Below are positions 16,318 through 24,372 of a DNA stretch of 64,000 nt, piece by piece. A program made the translations under genes and the position numbers. This DNA is from Myxococcales bacterium (GTDB lineage Bacteria > Myxococcota_A > Polyangia > Palsa-1104 > JAEUJZ01). The DNA is taken from NCBI GenBank assembly GCA_016794505.1, contig JAEUJZ010000023.1, positions 1 through 64,000 on the forward strand, given 5' to 3'. The stretch's first letter is position 1. Each line of letters starts with the position of its first letter. The notes under the pieces are model-generated. The model searched no databases. It was not told the DNA's origin and was given only the letters and a program-made list of their open reading frames with translations.

Positions 16318-17328
16318 ATGTTGATCCGCGCCGCCCTTTCGCATCGCGCCACGTCGCTGTCGCTGCGTCCGCTGCATGCCGAGCACGATCTGCCCGCGGC
16401 GCAGGCGCTGCTTGCATCGGCCCTGCCCTTGGATGCTGCCGCACCCGCCGTCGAAGAAAAGCTGTTCGCCGGCAATGGCGTCCGTCCTGGGCAAGCCATC
16501 GGGGCATTTTCCAACGGCGATCTGGTGGGCCTTGTCGCGCAAGCCGGTCGCTTCATCAAGATCCTCACCGTGCATCCCAGATGGCGGCGACAGGGCATTG
16601 GCACAACGCTCTTGCAGGCCGCGCGCACCTTCTTGGCCCGTCACAGCGCAGGGCCGCAAGAAAATACGAAGCTGCGCTATGGGGATCATCCGGGTAATTA
16701 CCTGTCTCCGGGCTTGGACGAGCGAGAACAGGCGGGTGCAGCGTTCTTGCAAGCCCAGGGCTTCGTCGAGGTCGGCCGCAACTTGAACCTGCGAGCGCCG
16801 GTCACAGACAACCCCAGCCTGCGGCCCGAGCACATCGCGCAGAAGCAGGCAGCCGTCGCAGCCTTGGGCTATGTCGTGCGTCGGGCAACGGCGGCCGATG
16901 TGCCGGCGCTGCTGGCCATGGTGACGTCTGCCTTTCATCGCGTCTGGGCGTACGAAGTGGCCCGCGCGCTCGGCAGCCCGCTGGGGGGCGAAGCGGCCCT
17001 GCATACCGCGACGCTGCCCGAGGGCCCCACCGTCCATATCGCGCTGTCGACGGCAGGGGACGTGGTGGCGTTCGCCGCGCACGACGGCAACAATCGCGGC
17101 ATGGGCTGGTTTGGACCGACGGGAGCCCTGCCGGAACACCGCGGCAAAGGGCTTGGCGAAGTGCTGCTGCTGCACTGCCTGCGCGATGTCGCCGACGCAT
17201 ACGCTGTGCAGCCGTCCTGCCGTCCCGACGCCGGGGTCATCGCCTGGGTCGGTCCCGTCGAGTATTACGCCCGAGCCTGCGGCGCCGCGCCCGATCGCCG
17301 CTTCGTTGTCTATGAGGAGGCAGCCTAA
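16318..17328 (+). CDS. Tandem GNAT acetyltransferase
   Basis: 336 residues made of two GCN5-related N-acetyltransferase folds. The first carries the acetyl-CoA loop motif VHPRWRRQGIGTTLL (about 80-95), the second GALPEHRGKGLGEVLLL (about 262-278), so both CoA sites look intact. Double-GNAT proteins include mycothiol synthase, but this one lacks the context for that. It is directly followed (3 bp) by a nucleotidyltransferase and they are probably cotranscribed, which suggests acetylation of a sugar or amino-sugar nucleotide precursor; that is inference. Start ATG 16318. Confidence 0.85.
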   Translation: MLIRAALSHRATSLSLRPLHAEHDLPAAQALLASALPLDAAAPAVEEKLFAGNGVRPGQAIGAFSNGDLVGLVAQAGRFIKILTVHPRWRRQGIGTTLLQAARTFLARHSAGPQENTKLRYGDHPGNYLSPGLDEREQAGAAFLQAQGFVEVGRNLNLRAPVTDNPSLRPEHIAQKQAAVAALGYVVRRATAADVPALLAMVTSAFHRVWAYEVARALGSPLGGEAALHTATLPEGPTVHIALSTAGDVVAFAAHDGNNRGMGWFGPTGALPEHRGKGLGEVLLLHCLRDVADAYAVQPSCRPDAGVIAWVGPVEYYARACGAAPDRRFVVYEEAA

Positions 17329-17331
17329 GTC

Positions 17332-18372
17332 ATGCAGGGTGTCTTTGGAACCCAGCTTCGCGGCATGGTGCTGTGCGCCGGAATGTCGAGCCGCCTCAAG
17401 GATCTCGGAGCCGAGCTCCCCAAGCCGCTTCTGCCCGTCTGCAACCATCCGCTCGCCAGCTATGCGCTGTCGCTTCTGCGCGGCTTTGGCATCACCGAGA
17501 TCGGCATCAACCTGTTCCACTTGGGCGAGCTAATCGCCGAGACGCTGGGCAGCGGAGCCGACTACGGCGTCGACATTCGATACTCGCAAGAGACCGAGCT
17601 TTTAGGTACAGGCGGCGGCATCTTGCGCATGGCTGATTTCCTGACGCACGGCGGACGCGAGCCCTGCGTCATCGTCAACGGCAAGATCCTCATCGACGTT
17701 GATCTGGAAGCCGTGCTGGCCATGCATCGCATCACGGGCGCCGTCGCCACGCTGGTCTTGCACGAGTCGGCCGATGCCGATCAGTGGGGCGCGATCGAGG
17801 TCGATTCCGACGGTCGCATCCACCGCATGCTGGGCGAGTCATCGCCGCTGTCGCCGCCCAAGCGCCTGCACAAGTGCATGTTCACGGGCGTCCACATCGT
17901 CGAGCCCAGCGTGCTAGAGCGCCTGCCGAAAAACGGCCAGAGCTGCATCGTGCGCCAAGGCTATTTGCCGGCCCTGCGCGAAGGCGATGTGCTGACGGCG
18001 TACGTCACGCCGGGGTATTTCTTTGAGCACTCGACACCGTCGCGCTATCTGCAGGGCAATATCAACGCGCTGCGCGGTGTCGCCAAGCTGCAGCATGTGC
18101 CGGGGCCGCTCGTCGGGGTCAGTGCGCGAGCGCAGATCTCGCCGCGCGCCGTGATTCGACCGCCGGTCTGTATCGGCGCCGGAGCCGTCGTCGAAGACGG
18201 CGCCCAGGTCGGTCCCGATGTCGTGCTGGGCGAAGGCGCGCACGTCGAGCGCGGCGTCCACATCGAGCGCAGCGTTGTCTTTTCTGGCGTCTATGTCCGG
18301 CAGGCAACACGCGACGCCATCGTCACCCGTCGCGCCACCTATCCCGCGACGGCCAACGGCTCGACGGTGTAA
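17332..18372 (+). CDS. NDP-sugar pyrophosphorylase (nucleotidyltransferase with beta-helix tail)
   Basis: 346 residues of the sugar-1-phosphate nucleotidyltransferase family (mannose-1-P guanylyltransferase / glucose-1-P thymidylyltransferase type), which make activated sugars. The N-terminal nucleotide-binding loop is MVLCAGMSSRLKDLG followed by PKPLLPV, a variant of the usual GxGTRL with Ser in place of Thr. LLGTGGGIL and VVNGKILIDVD-like segments (VIVNGKILIDVDLE) supply base and metal contacts; the usual D of the NGD motif is Lys. The C-terminal 90 residues are a left-handed beta-helix (hexapeptide repeats such as ARAQISPRAVIRPPVCIGAG). Substrate not determinable. Three bases separate it from the GNAT gene. 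Confidence 0.9.
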   Translation: MQGVFGTQLRGMVLCAGMSSRLKDLGAELPKPLLPVCNHPLASYALSLLRGFGITEIGINLFHLGELIAETLGSGADYGVDIRYSQETELLGTGGGILRMADFLTHGGREPCVIVNGKILIDVDLEAVLAMHRITGAVATLVLHESADADQWGAIEVDSDGRIHRMLGESSPLSPPKRLHKCMFTGVHIVEPSVLERLPKNGQSCIVRQGYLPALREGDVLTAYVTPGYFFEHSTPSRYLQGNINALRGVAKLQHVPGPLVGVSARAQISPRAVIRPPVCIGAGAVVEDGAQVGPDVVLGEGAHVERGVHIERSVVFSGVYVRQATRDAIVTRRATYPATANGSTV

Positions 18373-18402
18373 AGTGAAGCGACGCAGGAAGAGGCACCTT
18401 CT

Positions 18403-18927
18403 ATGAGTGAAAAGCTAGCTGAGCGAACGGCACCGCGTCCGACGACTACCGGGGAAAGCAGTGAATCGGCCCGTCGATCGGGCCCTGAATCGGCGGGCCA
18501 GGCTCTGGCCCAGCGCTCGCTTTCGGCCAGCGAGCGCGCCGAGCATGAGCTGGCCAAGATCGACGAGGAAATGGACGCCATCCTCGAAAGAAACCCCAAC
18601 CGAGAGGCGCTGATGAACCGTCCCGATCAAGCTCTGCAGCCGCCGCAAGGTCGTCAGGTGACGCCCGCGGTATCGCAAGGGATCGACGGCAAAGCCGTGA
18701 ACCACTTGGCGATGAACGTCTTTGTTCCCGGCCTTGGCACCATGGTTCGCGGGCACTATGCCCGCGGCTTGATGCAGCTCGGCCTGTTCCTGGCGTCAAT
18801 CCCGACGCTGTTCATGGGTCGCTGGGCGCTGGCCGTGATCATCGCCATCGTCGCCTATCTGTGGTCGCTGATCAGCGGCATCCGCTTCTTGTCCGCGTCG
18901 GCCACAAGCACCAGCACCTGGAAATAA
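18403..18927 (+). CDS. Membrane protein with disordered N-terminus
   Basis: 174 residues. The first 70 are charged and Ser/Glu-rich, and the region around 60-100 is Pro/Gln-rich; then three hydrophobic segments (about 104-125, 128-150, 150-165). The part NHLAMNVFVPGLGTMVRGHY resembles the start of small TM2-like domains, but I cannot assign it firmly. A good ribosome site (AGGAAGAGG) stands about 9 bp before the ATG. It lies between the nucleotidyltransferase and ferredoxin genes in the same direction. Function unknown. Confidence 0.75.
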   Translation: MSEKLAERTAPRPTTTGESSESARRSGPESAGQALAQRSLSASERAEHELAKIDEEMDAILERNPNREALMNRPDQALQPPQGRQVTPAVSQGIDGKAVNHLAMNVFVPGLGTMVRGHYARGLMQLGLFLASIPTLFMGRWALAVIIAIVAYLWSLISGIRFLSASATSTSTWK

Positions 18928-18949
18928 GCAAAGGTCTGCCTTACCCGCC

Positions 18950-19270
18950 ATGTCGTTCTATCAAAAGCACGTCTTCGTCTGTACCAACCGACGCGATCCA
19001 CAAAACCCCAAGGGCTCGTGCGCGCAAAATGGCGCCGACGAGATCTGCCAGATCTTCAAGAAAGAGCTCGCCGATCGGGGTCTGCGCGGCATGATGCGCG
19101 CCAACTCAAGCGGCTGCTTGGATCAGTGTGCGCACGGCCCCACGGTCGTCGTCTATCCCGAGGGAATCTGGTACAGCATCCGCACTCCCGACGACGCCAA
19201 AGAAGTCATCGAAGAACACCTGATCAACGGCCGTCCCGTCGAGCGCTTGACCATCAAGGCGCGCAAATAG
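18950..19270 (+). CDS. Thioredoxin-fold [2Fe-2S] ferredoxin
   Basis: 106 residues of the thioredoxin-like [2Fe-2S] ferredoxin family (Aquifex/Clostridium FdI type, related to the NuoE C-terminal domain). The start HVFVCTNRRD carries the first Cys, a second Cys follows about 12 residues later (GSCAQNGA), and the second pair is CLDQCAHGP. That spacing is the family [2Fe-2S] ligand pattern. It would be a soluble single-electron carrier. The redox partner is unknown and none is coded next to it. The gene ends 120 bp before the convergent purB. Confidence 0.93.
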   Translation: MSFYQKHVFVCTNRRDPQNPKGSCAQNGADEICQIFKKELADRGLRGMMRANSSGCLDQCAHGPTVVVYPEGIWYSIRTPDDAKEVIEEHLINGRPVERLTIKARK

Positions 19271-19390
19271 CTCGGCACGACATCCCGGCGCGACGCGTCA
19301 ACGCACCGCGAAAGCCGGCCCAGCCGAGCCAACGCGCAGGGAGCGGCGCGAACTCGTTTCAGTCCGGGCGGCAGAGCGCGCAGTGCCTGT

Positions 19391-20758
19391 CTAGCGTGCG
19401 TCTTCGTCGAGGGCGCGAGAGATCATGGCGTCGACGTGACGCAGGTGATGGTCCAGATCAAAGCAGGCGCCAAGCGAATCGGCGGACAGCCGATCGCAGA
19501 TGCGCGGGTCAGCGGCCAAGCGGGCCAGAAACGGTGGGCTGTCGAGGCTGCCAAGCAGACCAAGGCGCTCGCTGTTTTCCTGACCCTGCGCCAAGGCATG
19601 CGCTTGCACAAGCTCGTACGCCGCGCGCCGGGAAAGCCCGCTCTGCACCAACGCCAGCATGACCTTTTCCGACGCGTACAGCCCGCCGCCCTGGGCCAGG
19701 TTGCGCGCCATGCGATCGCTGCGCACCACCAAGCCACGCACCAGTCGCGCCGCTCGCTGCACCATGTAATCGGCGATCGTCGTCGCATCCGGCAAGATCA
19801 CGCGCTCGACGGACGAGTGCGAGATGTCGCGCTCGTGCCACAGGCCGATGTTTTCCAGCGCGGCGCTGCAGTGCGATCGCAAAAGCCGCGACAGTCCACA
19901 GAGGTTCTCGGCCGAAATCGGATTCTTTTTGTGCGGCATCGCCGAGCTGCCTTTTTGCCCGACGCGAAACGCCTCTTCGACTTCGCCGACCTCGCTGCGC
20001 TGCAGGTGGCGCAGGTTGATCGATAGGCGCTCGATGGCGGTCGCAAGCAGTGAAAGCGCCAGCAGAAGCTCGGCGTGGCGATCGCGGGCCACGACCTGCG
20101 TCGCGACGGTCTCGGGGGCAAGGCCCAGCGCAGAAAGCGCCCGCTGTTCCACGGCAGGCGACATCGCGCCCGAGCCATACACACCGACGGCCCCAGCCAA
20201 CTTACCGACGGCAACGGCGGCACGCGCCCGCTCTAAACGAGCCTGCGCCCGCTTCACTTCGGCATAGCTGCCGGCGAACAGCAGCCCAGCGGTGACAGGC
20301 TCGGCAAACATGCCGTGCGAGCGACCGATCATCGGCGTCTTGGCATGGGCTCGCGCTTGCTCGGACAGCGCGGGCAGCAAGGCCTCGCGCAGACCCGCAA
20401 GGATCTCGTCGGTGGCATCGCGCAGCAGGATCGCTGTCGTGGTGTCGAGCACATCCGACGAAGTCAGGCCAAAGTGCAGGTAGCGCGCTTCGTCGCCCAG
20501 GCGCTCTTCGACGTGCGTCAAAAAGGCCAGCACATCGTGCTGCGTGGTCTCTTCGATGACGGCGATGCGAGCGCCATCCAATGGCCCGCTCGCCTGCGCC
20601 CGCTGCCGCAGAAGCGCGGTGGTACCGACGGGAATTGGGCTCTCGGGCTGCGCTTCCAGCGCTTCACAGGCGGCAAGCTCAACCGTGAGCAGGGTGGAAA
20701 GCTTGCGCGCTTCGCTCCACAGCGCGGCCAGGTTGGGACGGGTGTATCGCGCGATCAT
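19391..20758 (-). CDS. purB: Adenylosuccinate lyase
   Basis: Fumarase/aspartase superfamily enzyme that splits SAICAR to AICAR and adenylosuccinate to AMP in purine synthesis. 455 residues, normal length. The superfamily signature [16 protein letters not shown] is intact (about 265-280), and the N-terminal IARYTRP motif and TSSDVLDT (about 92-99) match PurB. Downstream of xseB by 27 bp on the same strand, so the order fdhD, lipoprotein, xseB, purB may be one transcript. Start at ATG 20758. Confidence 0.97.
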   Translation of the reverse strand: MIARYTRPNLAALWSEARKLSTLLTVELAACEALEAQPESPIPVGTTALLRQRAQASGPLDGARIAVIEETTQHDVLAFLTHVEERLGDEARYLHFGLTSSDVLDTTTAILLRDATDEILAGLREALLPALSEQARAHAKTPMIGRSHGMFAEPVTAGLLFAGSYAEVKRAQARLERARAAVAVGKLAGAVGVYGSGAMSPAVEQRALSALGLAPETVATQVVARDRHAELLLALSLLATAIERLSINLRHLQRSEVGEVEEAFRVGQKGSSAMPHKKNPISAENLCGLSRLLRSHCSAALENIGLWHERDISHSSVERVILPDATTIADYMVQRAARLVRGLVVRSDRMARNLAQGGGLYASEKVMLALVQSGLSRRAAYELVQAHALAQGQENSERLGLLGSLDSPPFLARLAADPRICDRLSADSLGACFDLDHHLRHVDAMISRALDEDAR

Positions 20759-20785
20759 GAAAGGGCCATCGGTCGACGGATGGAC

Positions 20786-21097
20786 TTACGGCGACGGCGA
20801 CGGCGACGGCGACGACGGGCTCAGCGGCTGACGCGCTTCGGAGCCGTCTTCGCCGCGCACCAGCGCTTCAACGCGAAGCTCGGCCGCATCCAAGATGGCG
20901 CTGCCCGCTCGCGAAAGCTGCACGCCTTCTTCAAACGCTTGCAGCGCTTGCTCTAGCGGCAGGTTGCCTTGTTCCAAGCGAGCGACGATCTGACGCAAGC
21001 GATCCAAGACCTGATCAAAGCCAAGCTTGTCGTCGGCGGGAACAGAAGAAATCGGGGGCTGCGGTGTGGGCGTCGGGCTGTTCATGGTCGTGTGCAT
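20786..21097 (-). CDS. xseB: Exodeoxyribonuclease VII small subunit
   Basis: Small helical subunit that binds XseA to form exonuclease VII, degrading single-stranded DNA to oligonucleotides. The core (LGFDQVLDRLRQIVARLEQGN, with LPLEQALQAFEEGV) is the XseB signature, about residues 22-60. The start is uncertain: ATG at 21097 (MHTTMNS), 21103 or 21085 are all possible and none has a clear ribosome site. The C-terminus ends in a Ser-Pro run encoded by the CGGCGA repeat at 20789-20812, so copy-number slippage would lengthen or shorten the tail harmlessly. No xseA lies in the window. Confidence 0.9.
   Translation of the reverse strand: MHTTMNSPTPTPQPPISSVPADDKLGFDQVLDRLRQIVARLEQGNLPLEQALQAFEEGVQLSRAGSAILDAAELRVEALVRGEDGSEARQPLSPSSPSPSPSP
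20789..20812. repeat. Microsatellite, four copies of CGGCGA at the xseB 3' end
   Basis: Four exact hexamers, followed by an imperfect copy. On the minus strand they encode Ser-Pro repeats forming the last residues of XseB. The hexamer keeps the frame whatever the copy number, so variation would only change tail length. Confidence 0.85.
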
Positions 21098-21126
21098 CGG
21101 CATCCGCAAGGACGTGCTTGGGCCGG

Positions 21127-21477
21127 TTAGGTATGGACATTCATGCGATAGCGAAACTGCTCGGGGCGACCGCTCGGCGGCGCCGGGAACTTCCACAGCG
21201 GCGCTTTGTCGCGGATGCAGTCGGCAAGCAGCAGATCGCCGGTCTCGTTCTTCAGCACGGCAAAGCGATGGACGCTGCCGTCGGGAAAAATCTCGAACGC
21301 CAGCTCGACTTCGCCCTTGGCATTGGGGTTTCGGGCAAAGGCCTGCTCAACGCAGATCATCAGATCGTTGCGGTTCTTGCGCACGGTGGCAAGCGCGGTC
21401 TCGTCATAGCGACTGCAGCCGGAAAACAAGACCAGCGACGCCGCCAGAAAGCCCCCCAAGATGCGTTCGTTTCTCAT
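21127..21477 (-). CDS. Lipoprotein with AgmX/TonB C-terminal-like domain
   Basis: 116 residues. An N-terminal lipoprotein signal (ILGGFLAASLVLFSGC, lipobox with Cys) fixes the start at ATG 21477; upstream in-frame codons would bury it. The mature part (CVEQAFARNPNAKGEVELAF then EIFPDGSVHRFAV) resembles the small beta domain shared by the AgmX/PglI C-terminus and TonB-like proteins in Myxococcota, which often contain a Cys pair as here (Cys near 55 and near 98). Role likely structural in the envelope; not assignable further. It is downstream of fdhD (47 bp gap) and upstream of xseB. Confidence 0.75.
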   Translation of the reverse strand: MRNERILGGFLAASLVLFSGCSRYDETALATVRKNRNDLMICVEQAFARNPNAKGEVELAFEIFPDGSVHRFAVLKNETGDLLLADCIRDKAPLWKFPAPPSGRPEQFRYRMNVHT

Positions 21478-21524
21478 CGCTGTGGTCCGCTGGCGGTGGA
21501 CTTTGCGCTGCCGCTGCGCAGCCG

Positions 21525-22559
21525 TCAAGCGCGTTCCCCTGGCAGCGGTCCCTGCGACGGAATCAGCGCGATGCGCTCGGGAACGCTGTACACATTGAAC
21601 TGGCCTTCACGACAGAACGCGACCAGGCTCAGCCCGACTTCGTGGGCCAGCTGCACCGCCAAGCTCGACGGAGCGCCGACCGCGACGAACAGGGGCAGAC
21701 CGGCCATGCAGGCTTTTTGCACCAGCTCATATCCGGCGCGACCGCTGACCCACAGGATGTGCGCGGGCAGACGCAGCGGTGCCTGCGCATCGACCGCCGC
21801 AAGCAGCCGCGATCCGATCAGCTTGTCGACGGCGTTGTGGCGCCCGATGTCTTCGCGCACAGCGATCAGCCGGCCCTGCCAGTCGAACAGCGCCGCCGCG
21901 TGCAGGCCCCCCGTGCGGGAAAAAATCGGCTGGGCCGCGGCGAGCTTTTCCGGCAGCGCAGCGATGTCGCGGGCCGCCAGAGCCGGCTGCTCTGTCGCGG
22001 TCACAGGCTGAAGCGCGGACGCCAAGCGATGTGCCGACAAGGCATCCAGGCTGCGCTTGCCACACAGGCCACAGGCGCTGCTGGTGACACCGACCCGCTC
22101 GACGCTACGCCACGGCACGCGCCGACCGGAACGCAGCGTGACCACGACCACGTTGCGCGCCGGGCTGCTCAGCGCGGCGACATCGGCTCGACACGACACC
22201 AGCCCCTCGGCAAACAGGTATCCCAGCGCGAGCTCGTAATCGGCGCGCGTGGTGGCCGGGATGTCTTCTGCGGCATCCTCGCTCGCCGCGTCCTCGTCGG
22301 GAACCACCGTCGGAGTGCGCAGCGTCACCGACAGCGTGCGCTCTTCGCCGGCCTCGCCATCGCCGACAGGTGCCCACGTTGACTCGTCCTGGCCTTGCCA
22401 CACGGCGTGGACGCGAATCTCAAGCGGCTCTTCGCAGGTGATCTCGTCATAGCGCGCCTGCGCCTGGCCATCGTGCGCCTGGACGACCCAGATCGCCTGC
22501 CGCTGGCTGCTTTCCATCATCGCCGCGTCGAGCGGACGGCGCTTGCGGGTCGTACTCAT
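21525..22559 (-). CDS. fdhD: Formate dehydrogenase accessory sulfurtransferase
   Basis: FdhD moves sulfur from a cysteine desulfurase to the molybdenum cofactor so that formate dehydrogenases become active. 344 residues, somewhat longer than the usual 265-280. The catalytic pair is in SSACGLCGKRS; SRTGGLHAAALF and EDIGRHNAVDKLIG are the conserved blocks. The extra length is an acidic, Ala-rich insertion at about 65-105 that interrupts the usual N-terminal beta sheet. No formate dehydrogenase or molybdopterin gene is in the window, so its client is elsewhere. Upstream is an unusually AT-rich leader with an inverted repeat. Confidence 0.95.
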   Translation of the reverse strand: MSTTRKRRPLDAAMMESSQRQAIWVVQAHDGQAQARYDEITCEEPLEIRVHAVWQGQDESTWAPVGDGEAGEERTLSVTLRTPTVVPDEDAASEDAAEDIPATTRADYELALGYLFAEGLVSCRADVAALSSPARNVVVVTLRSGRRVPWRSVERVGVTSSACGLCGKRSLDALSAHRLASALQPVTATEQPALAARDIAALPEKLAAAQPIFSRTGGLHAAALFDWQGRLIAVREDIGRHNAVDKLIGSRLLAAVDAQAPLRLPAHILWVSGRAGYELVQKACMAGLPLFVAVGAPSSLAVQLAHEVGLSLVAFCREGQFNVYSVPERIALIPSQGPLPGERA

Positions 22560-22625
22560 TGTGATTTATTTTGATATTTAATTTTTATGTCGATAAAAAT
22601 CATTTATCCATAGCTCGCTGTACGT
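22560..22625. promoter_or_regulatory. AT-rich control region upstream of fdhD
   Basis: Roughly 50 bp (22562-22612) are dominated by A and T in a chromosome otherwise strongly GC-rich. It lies between the fdhD start and the 3' end of the beta-helix lipoprotein gene, so it can only serve fdhD. It contains the inverted repeat listed separately. I see TTGAT at 22571-22575 but no complete FNR or NarL site, so the regulator is not named. Confidence 0.6.
22592..22608. promoter_or_regulatory. Inverted repeat, candidate operator of fdhD
   Basis: GATAAA then five bases then TTTATC: a perfect six-base inverted repeat centred about 40 bp upstream of the fdhD start. It sits in the AT-rich block and is the best candidate protein-binding site in the promoter. 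Identity of the regulator is unknown. Confidence 0.45.
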
Positions 22626-22643
22626 TTCGTGCCAAGCCGCTGG

Positions 22644-24158
22644 CTAGTGCAGCTCGTGCGCACCCAGATCGCAGCGCTCGCCTTGCTTGCGGCGGTTGCC
22701 GAAATAGTCGACTTCTCCCTCGCAGAGCTCGGCCTTGTCGAGGCAACAGGACTCGTTGTTCGGCGTGTCTTTTAGCTGAAACAGGTTGTCGAGATCGGGG
22801 ATCGCCGGGATGCCCTTGCCGCTGACGCCCGCAGCATCGACACCGACGACGACGTTGCTGAGCTTGCAGCCGCCCAAGAACTGCGTGCCCAGCGGGTTGC
22901 CCATCGGATCGCTGCGCAGGCTGCGGCCGTTTTGCACGATCAGCGAGTCGTTCAAGACAGCGCCGGCTTCACATGCGACAGCGCCTCCGTCGGTGCCCTG
23001 GACGCCGTTATTGAGCAGCGTGTTCAGCGCGAACAGGCCGCTGGCTGCCGCCGTCACCGTGATGGCCGATGGCCCGGCGTTGTCGTGAAACAGCGAGCTT
23101 ACGATGCGATAGCTGCGCGTTCCGGCCCCGATGCGGATCGCCGCGCCCTTGCTGCGCGCCACCTTGCTTTCGCTGATGTCCAAGCGGTCGCAGCCCTGCG
23201 CATCCATGCTGGTCCCGCTGCTGATTCCACTGTTGATCACCGCACCACGCACCAGGCGAAGCTGCGCGCCAGCGCTGCACGAAAGCGCCGTACCCGACCC
23301 GCTCAGCGCGACATCGATCAGCGAAAGCGACGTGCGCGCGGCCGTGACCGTGACCGCCGACAAAAGGGGCGACCCATCACGCCCCGACCCCACCAGCACC
23401 GTGCGTTTTCCGTCGGAAAACGTGGCCGGAGCATACGTCCCGCTCATGCGCGGCGCGACCGCGATCAGCGAGCCTTTGCCCGCCGCAGCCGACAGCTCAC
23501 AAAACGGCTTGGCTCGGCTGCCATCGGCGCCTGTGCCCCCAACAGGACAGCGCACAGCGTCGACAAAGACCACGGACTGCGGCGGAACGCAGTGCCCAAC
23601 ATCGACCCCCGGCACATCGATCAGGCCGCTGCCGTCGTTGCAGATGCCGGACTCGCTGCACTCGCGATGCTGTTCACAGGCGCGACACAGGCCATCGATG
23701 CACACCGGACGCTGGCGATCGCTGCACTGGCTGCTGGATCGACACTCGCCGCACTGCCCTTTGCGCGGGCCGCTGCGCACGCACACGCGCAGGTATTCCT
23801 GTCCCAGCTTCTGACAGGCCTGGTCCGACGCGGTCACGTCGGCGATCTGTGTACACGCAAGACACAGGCCATCCAGGCACAGAGGCCGCGCCCCATCGGG
23901 ACAGTCGATCGGCAAGCGGCAGCGCTCGACATCGCGCAACGAATCGCTGATGCAGCGCTGCGAGACAGCGTCGCAGAATGTGCCGGGCGGGCAGTCTTCG
24001 GTCGCAACCAAGCAGCTCTCGGGCCCCTTGGGCGACGAGCAGCCCGCCGAAAAAGAGCCCAGGACAGCCAGCAGCAAGCCCACCGCGAAACGCACGTGGA
24101 CGCGGGCATTGGACCGTCGACAGCGATGGGCGGGCAGGCCGCGCACGAGCTTCCTCAT
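22644..24158 (-). CDS. Lipoprotein with Cys-rich region and parallel beta-helix
   Basis: 504 residues from ATG 24158. A lipoprotein signal ending AVLGSFSAGC lies about residues 20-40, with a basic leader before it. Residues about 45-190 are Cys-rich with the pattern DCPPGTFCD, ...GLCLACT, ...GQCGECRSSSQCS, ...GLCRACEQHRECS, common to Myxococcota surface proteins. The C-terminal 300 residues are a right-handed parallel beta-helix (pectate-lyase-like, e.g. VTVTAARTSLSLIDVALSGS, RIVSSLFHDNAGPSA). Likely an outer-membrane or surface-exposed adhesin or polysaccharide-binding protein. Transcribed divergently from the MFS gene across a 214-bp spacer. Confidence 0.8.
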   Translation of the reverse strand: MRKLVRGLPAHRCRRSNARVHVRFAVGLLLAVLGSFSAGCSSPKGPESCLVATEDCPPGTFCDAVSQRCISDSLRDVERCRLPIDCPDGARPLCLDGLCLACTQIADVTASDQACQKLGQEYLRVCVRSGPRKGQCGECRSSSQCSDRQRPVCIDGLCRACEQHRECSESGICNDGSGLIDVPGVDVGHCVPPQSVVFVDAVRCPVGGTGADGSRAKPFCELSAAAGKGSLIAVAPRMSGTYAPATFSDGKRTVLVGSGRDGSPLLSAVTVTAARTSLSLIDVALSGSGTALSCSAGAQLRLVRGAVINSGISSGTSMDAQGCDRLDISESKVARSKGAAIRIGAGTRSYRIVSSLFHDNAGPSAITVTAAASGLFALNTLLNNGVQGTDGGAVACEAGAVLNDSLIVQNGRSLRSDPMGNPLGTQFLGGCKLSNVVVGVDAAGVSGKGIPAIPDLDNLFQLKDTPNNESCCLDKAELCEGEVDYFGNRRKQGERCDLGAHELH

Positions 24159-24372
24159 ACCACGCGGGCGGCGCGGATTCGCAGCGCGTTTCAAACTTCT
24201 TGCGCAACGTGCCTTTACAGCGGCGCGGCGGTTCGCTACCACTGCCACTTCGCGAACCGTCCCAAGGTCGCGCGAAGACCCGCCGCGATCGCGTGTGGCC
24301 GGTTCCTCGCCGCGCTCAGGGAGCCATCGTGCAGGTGGTCGGCGCGCGTTTTTCCTCGGCTCGGAGTCCTCT

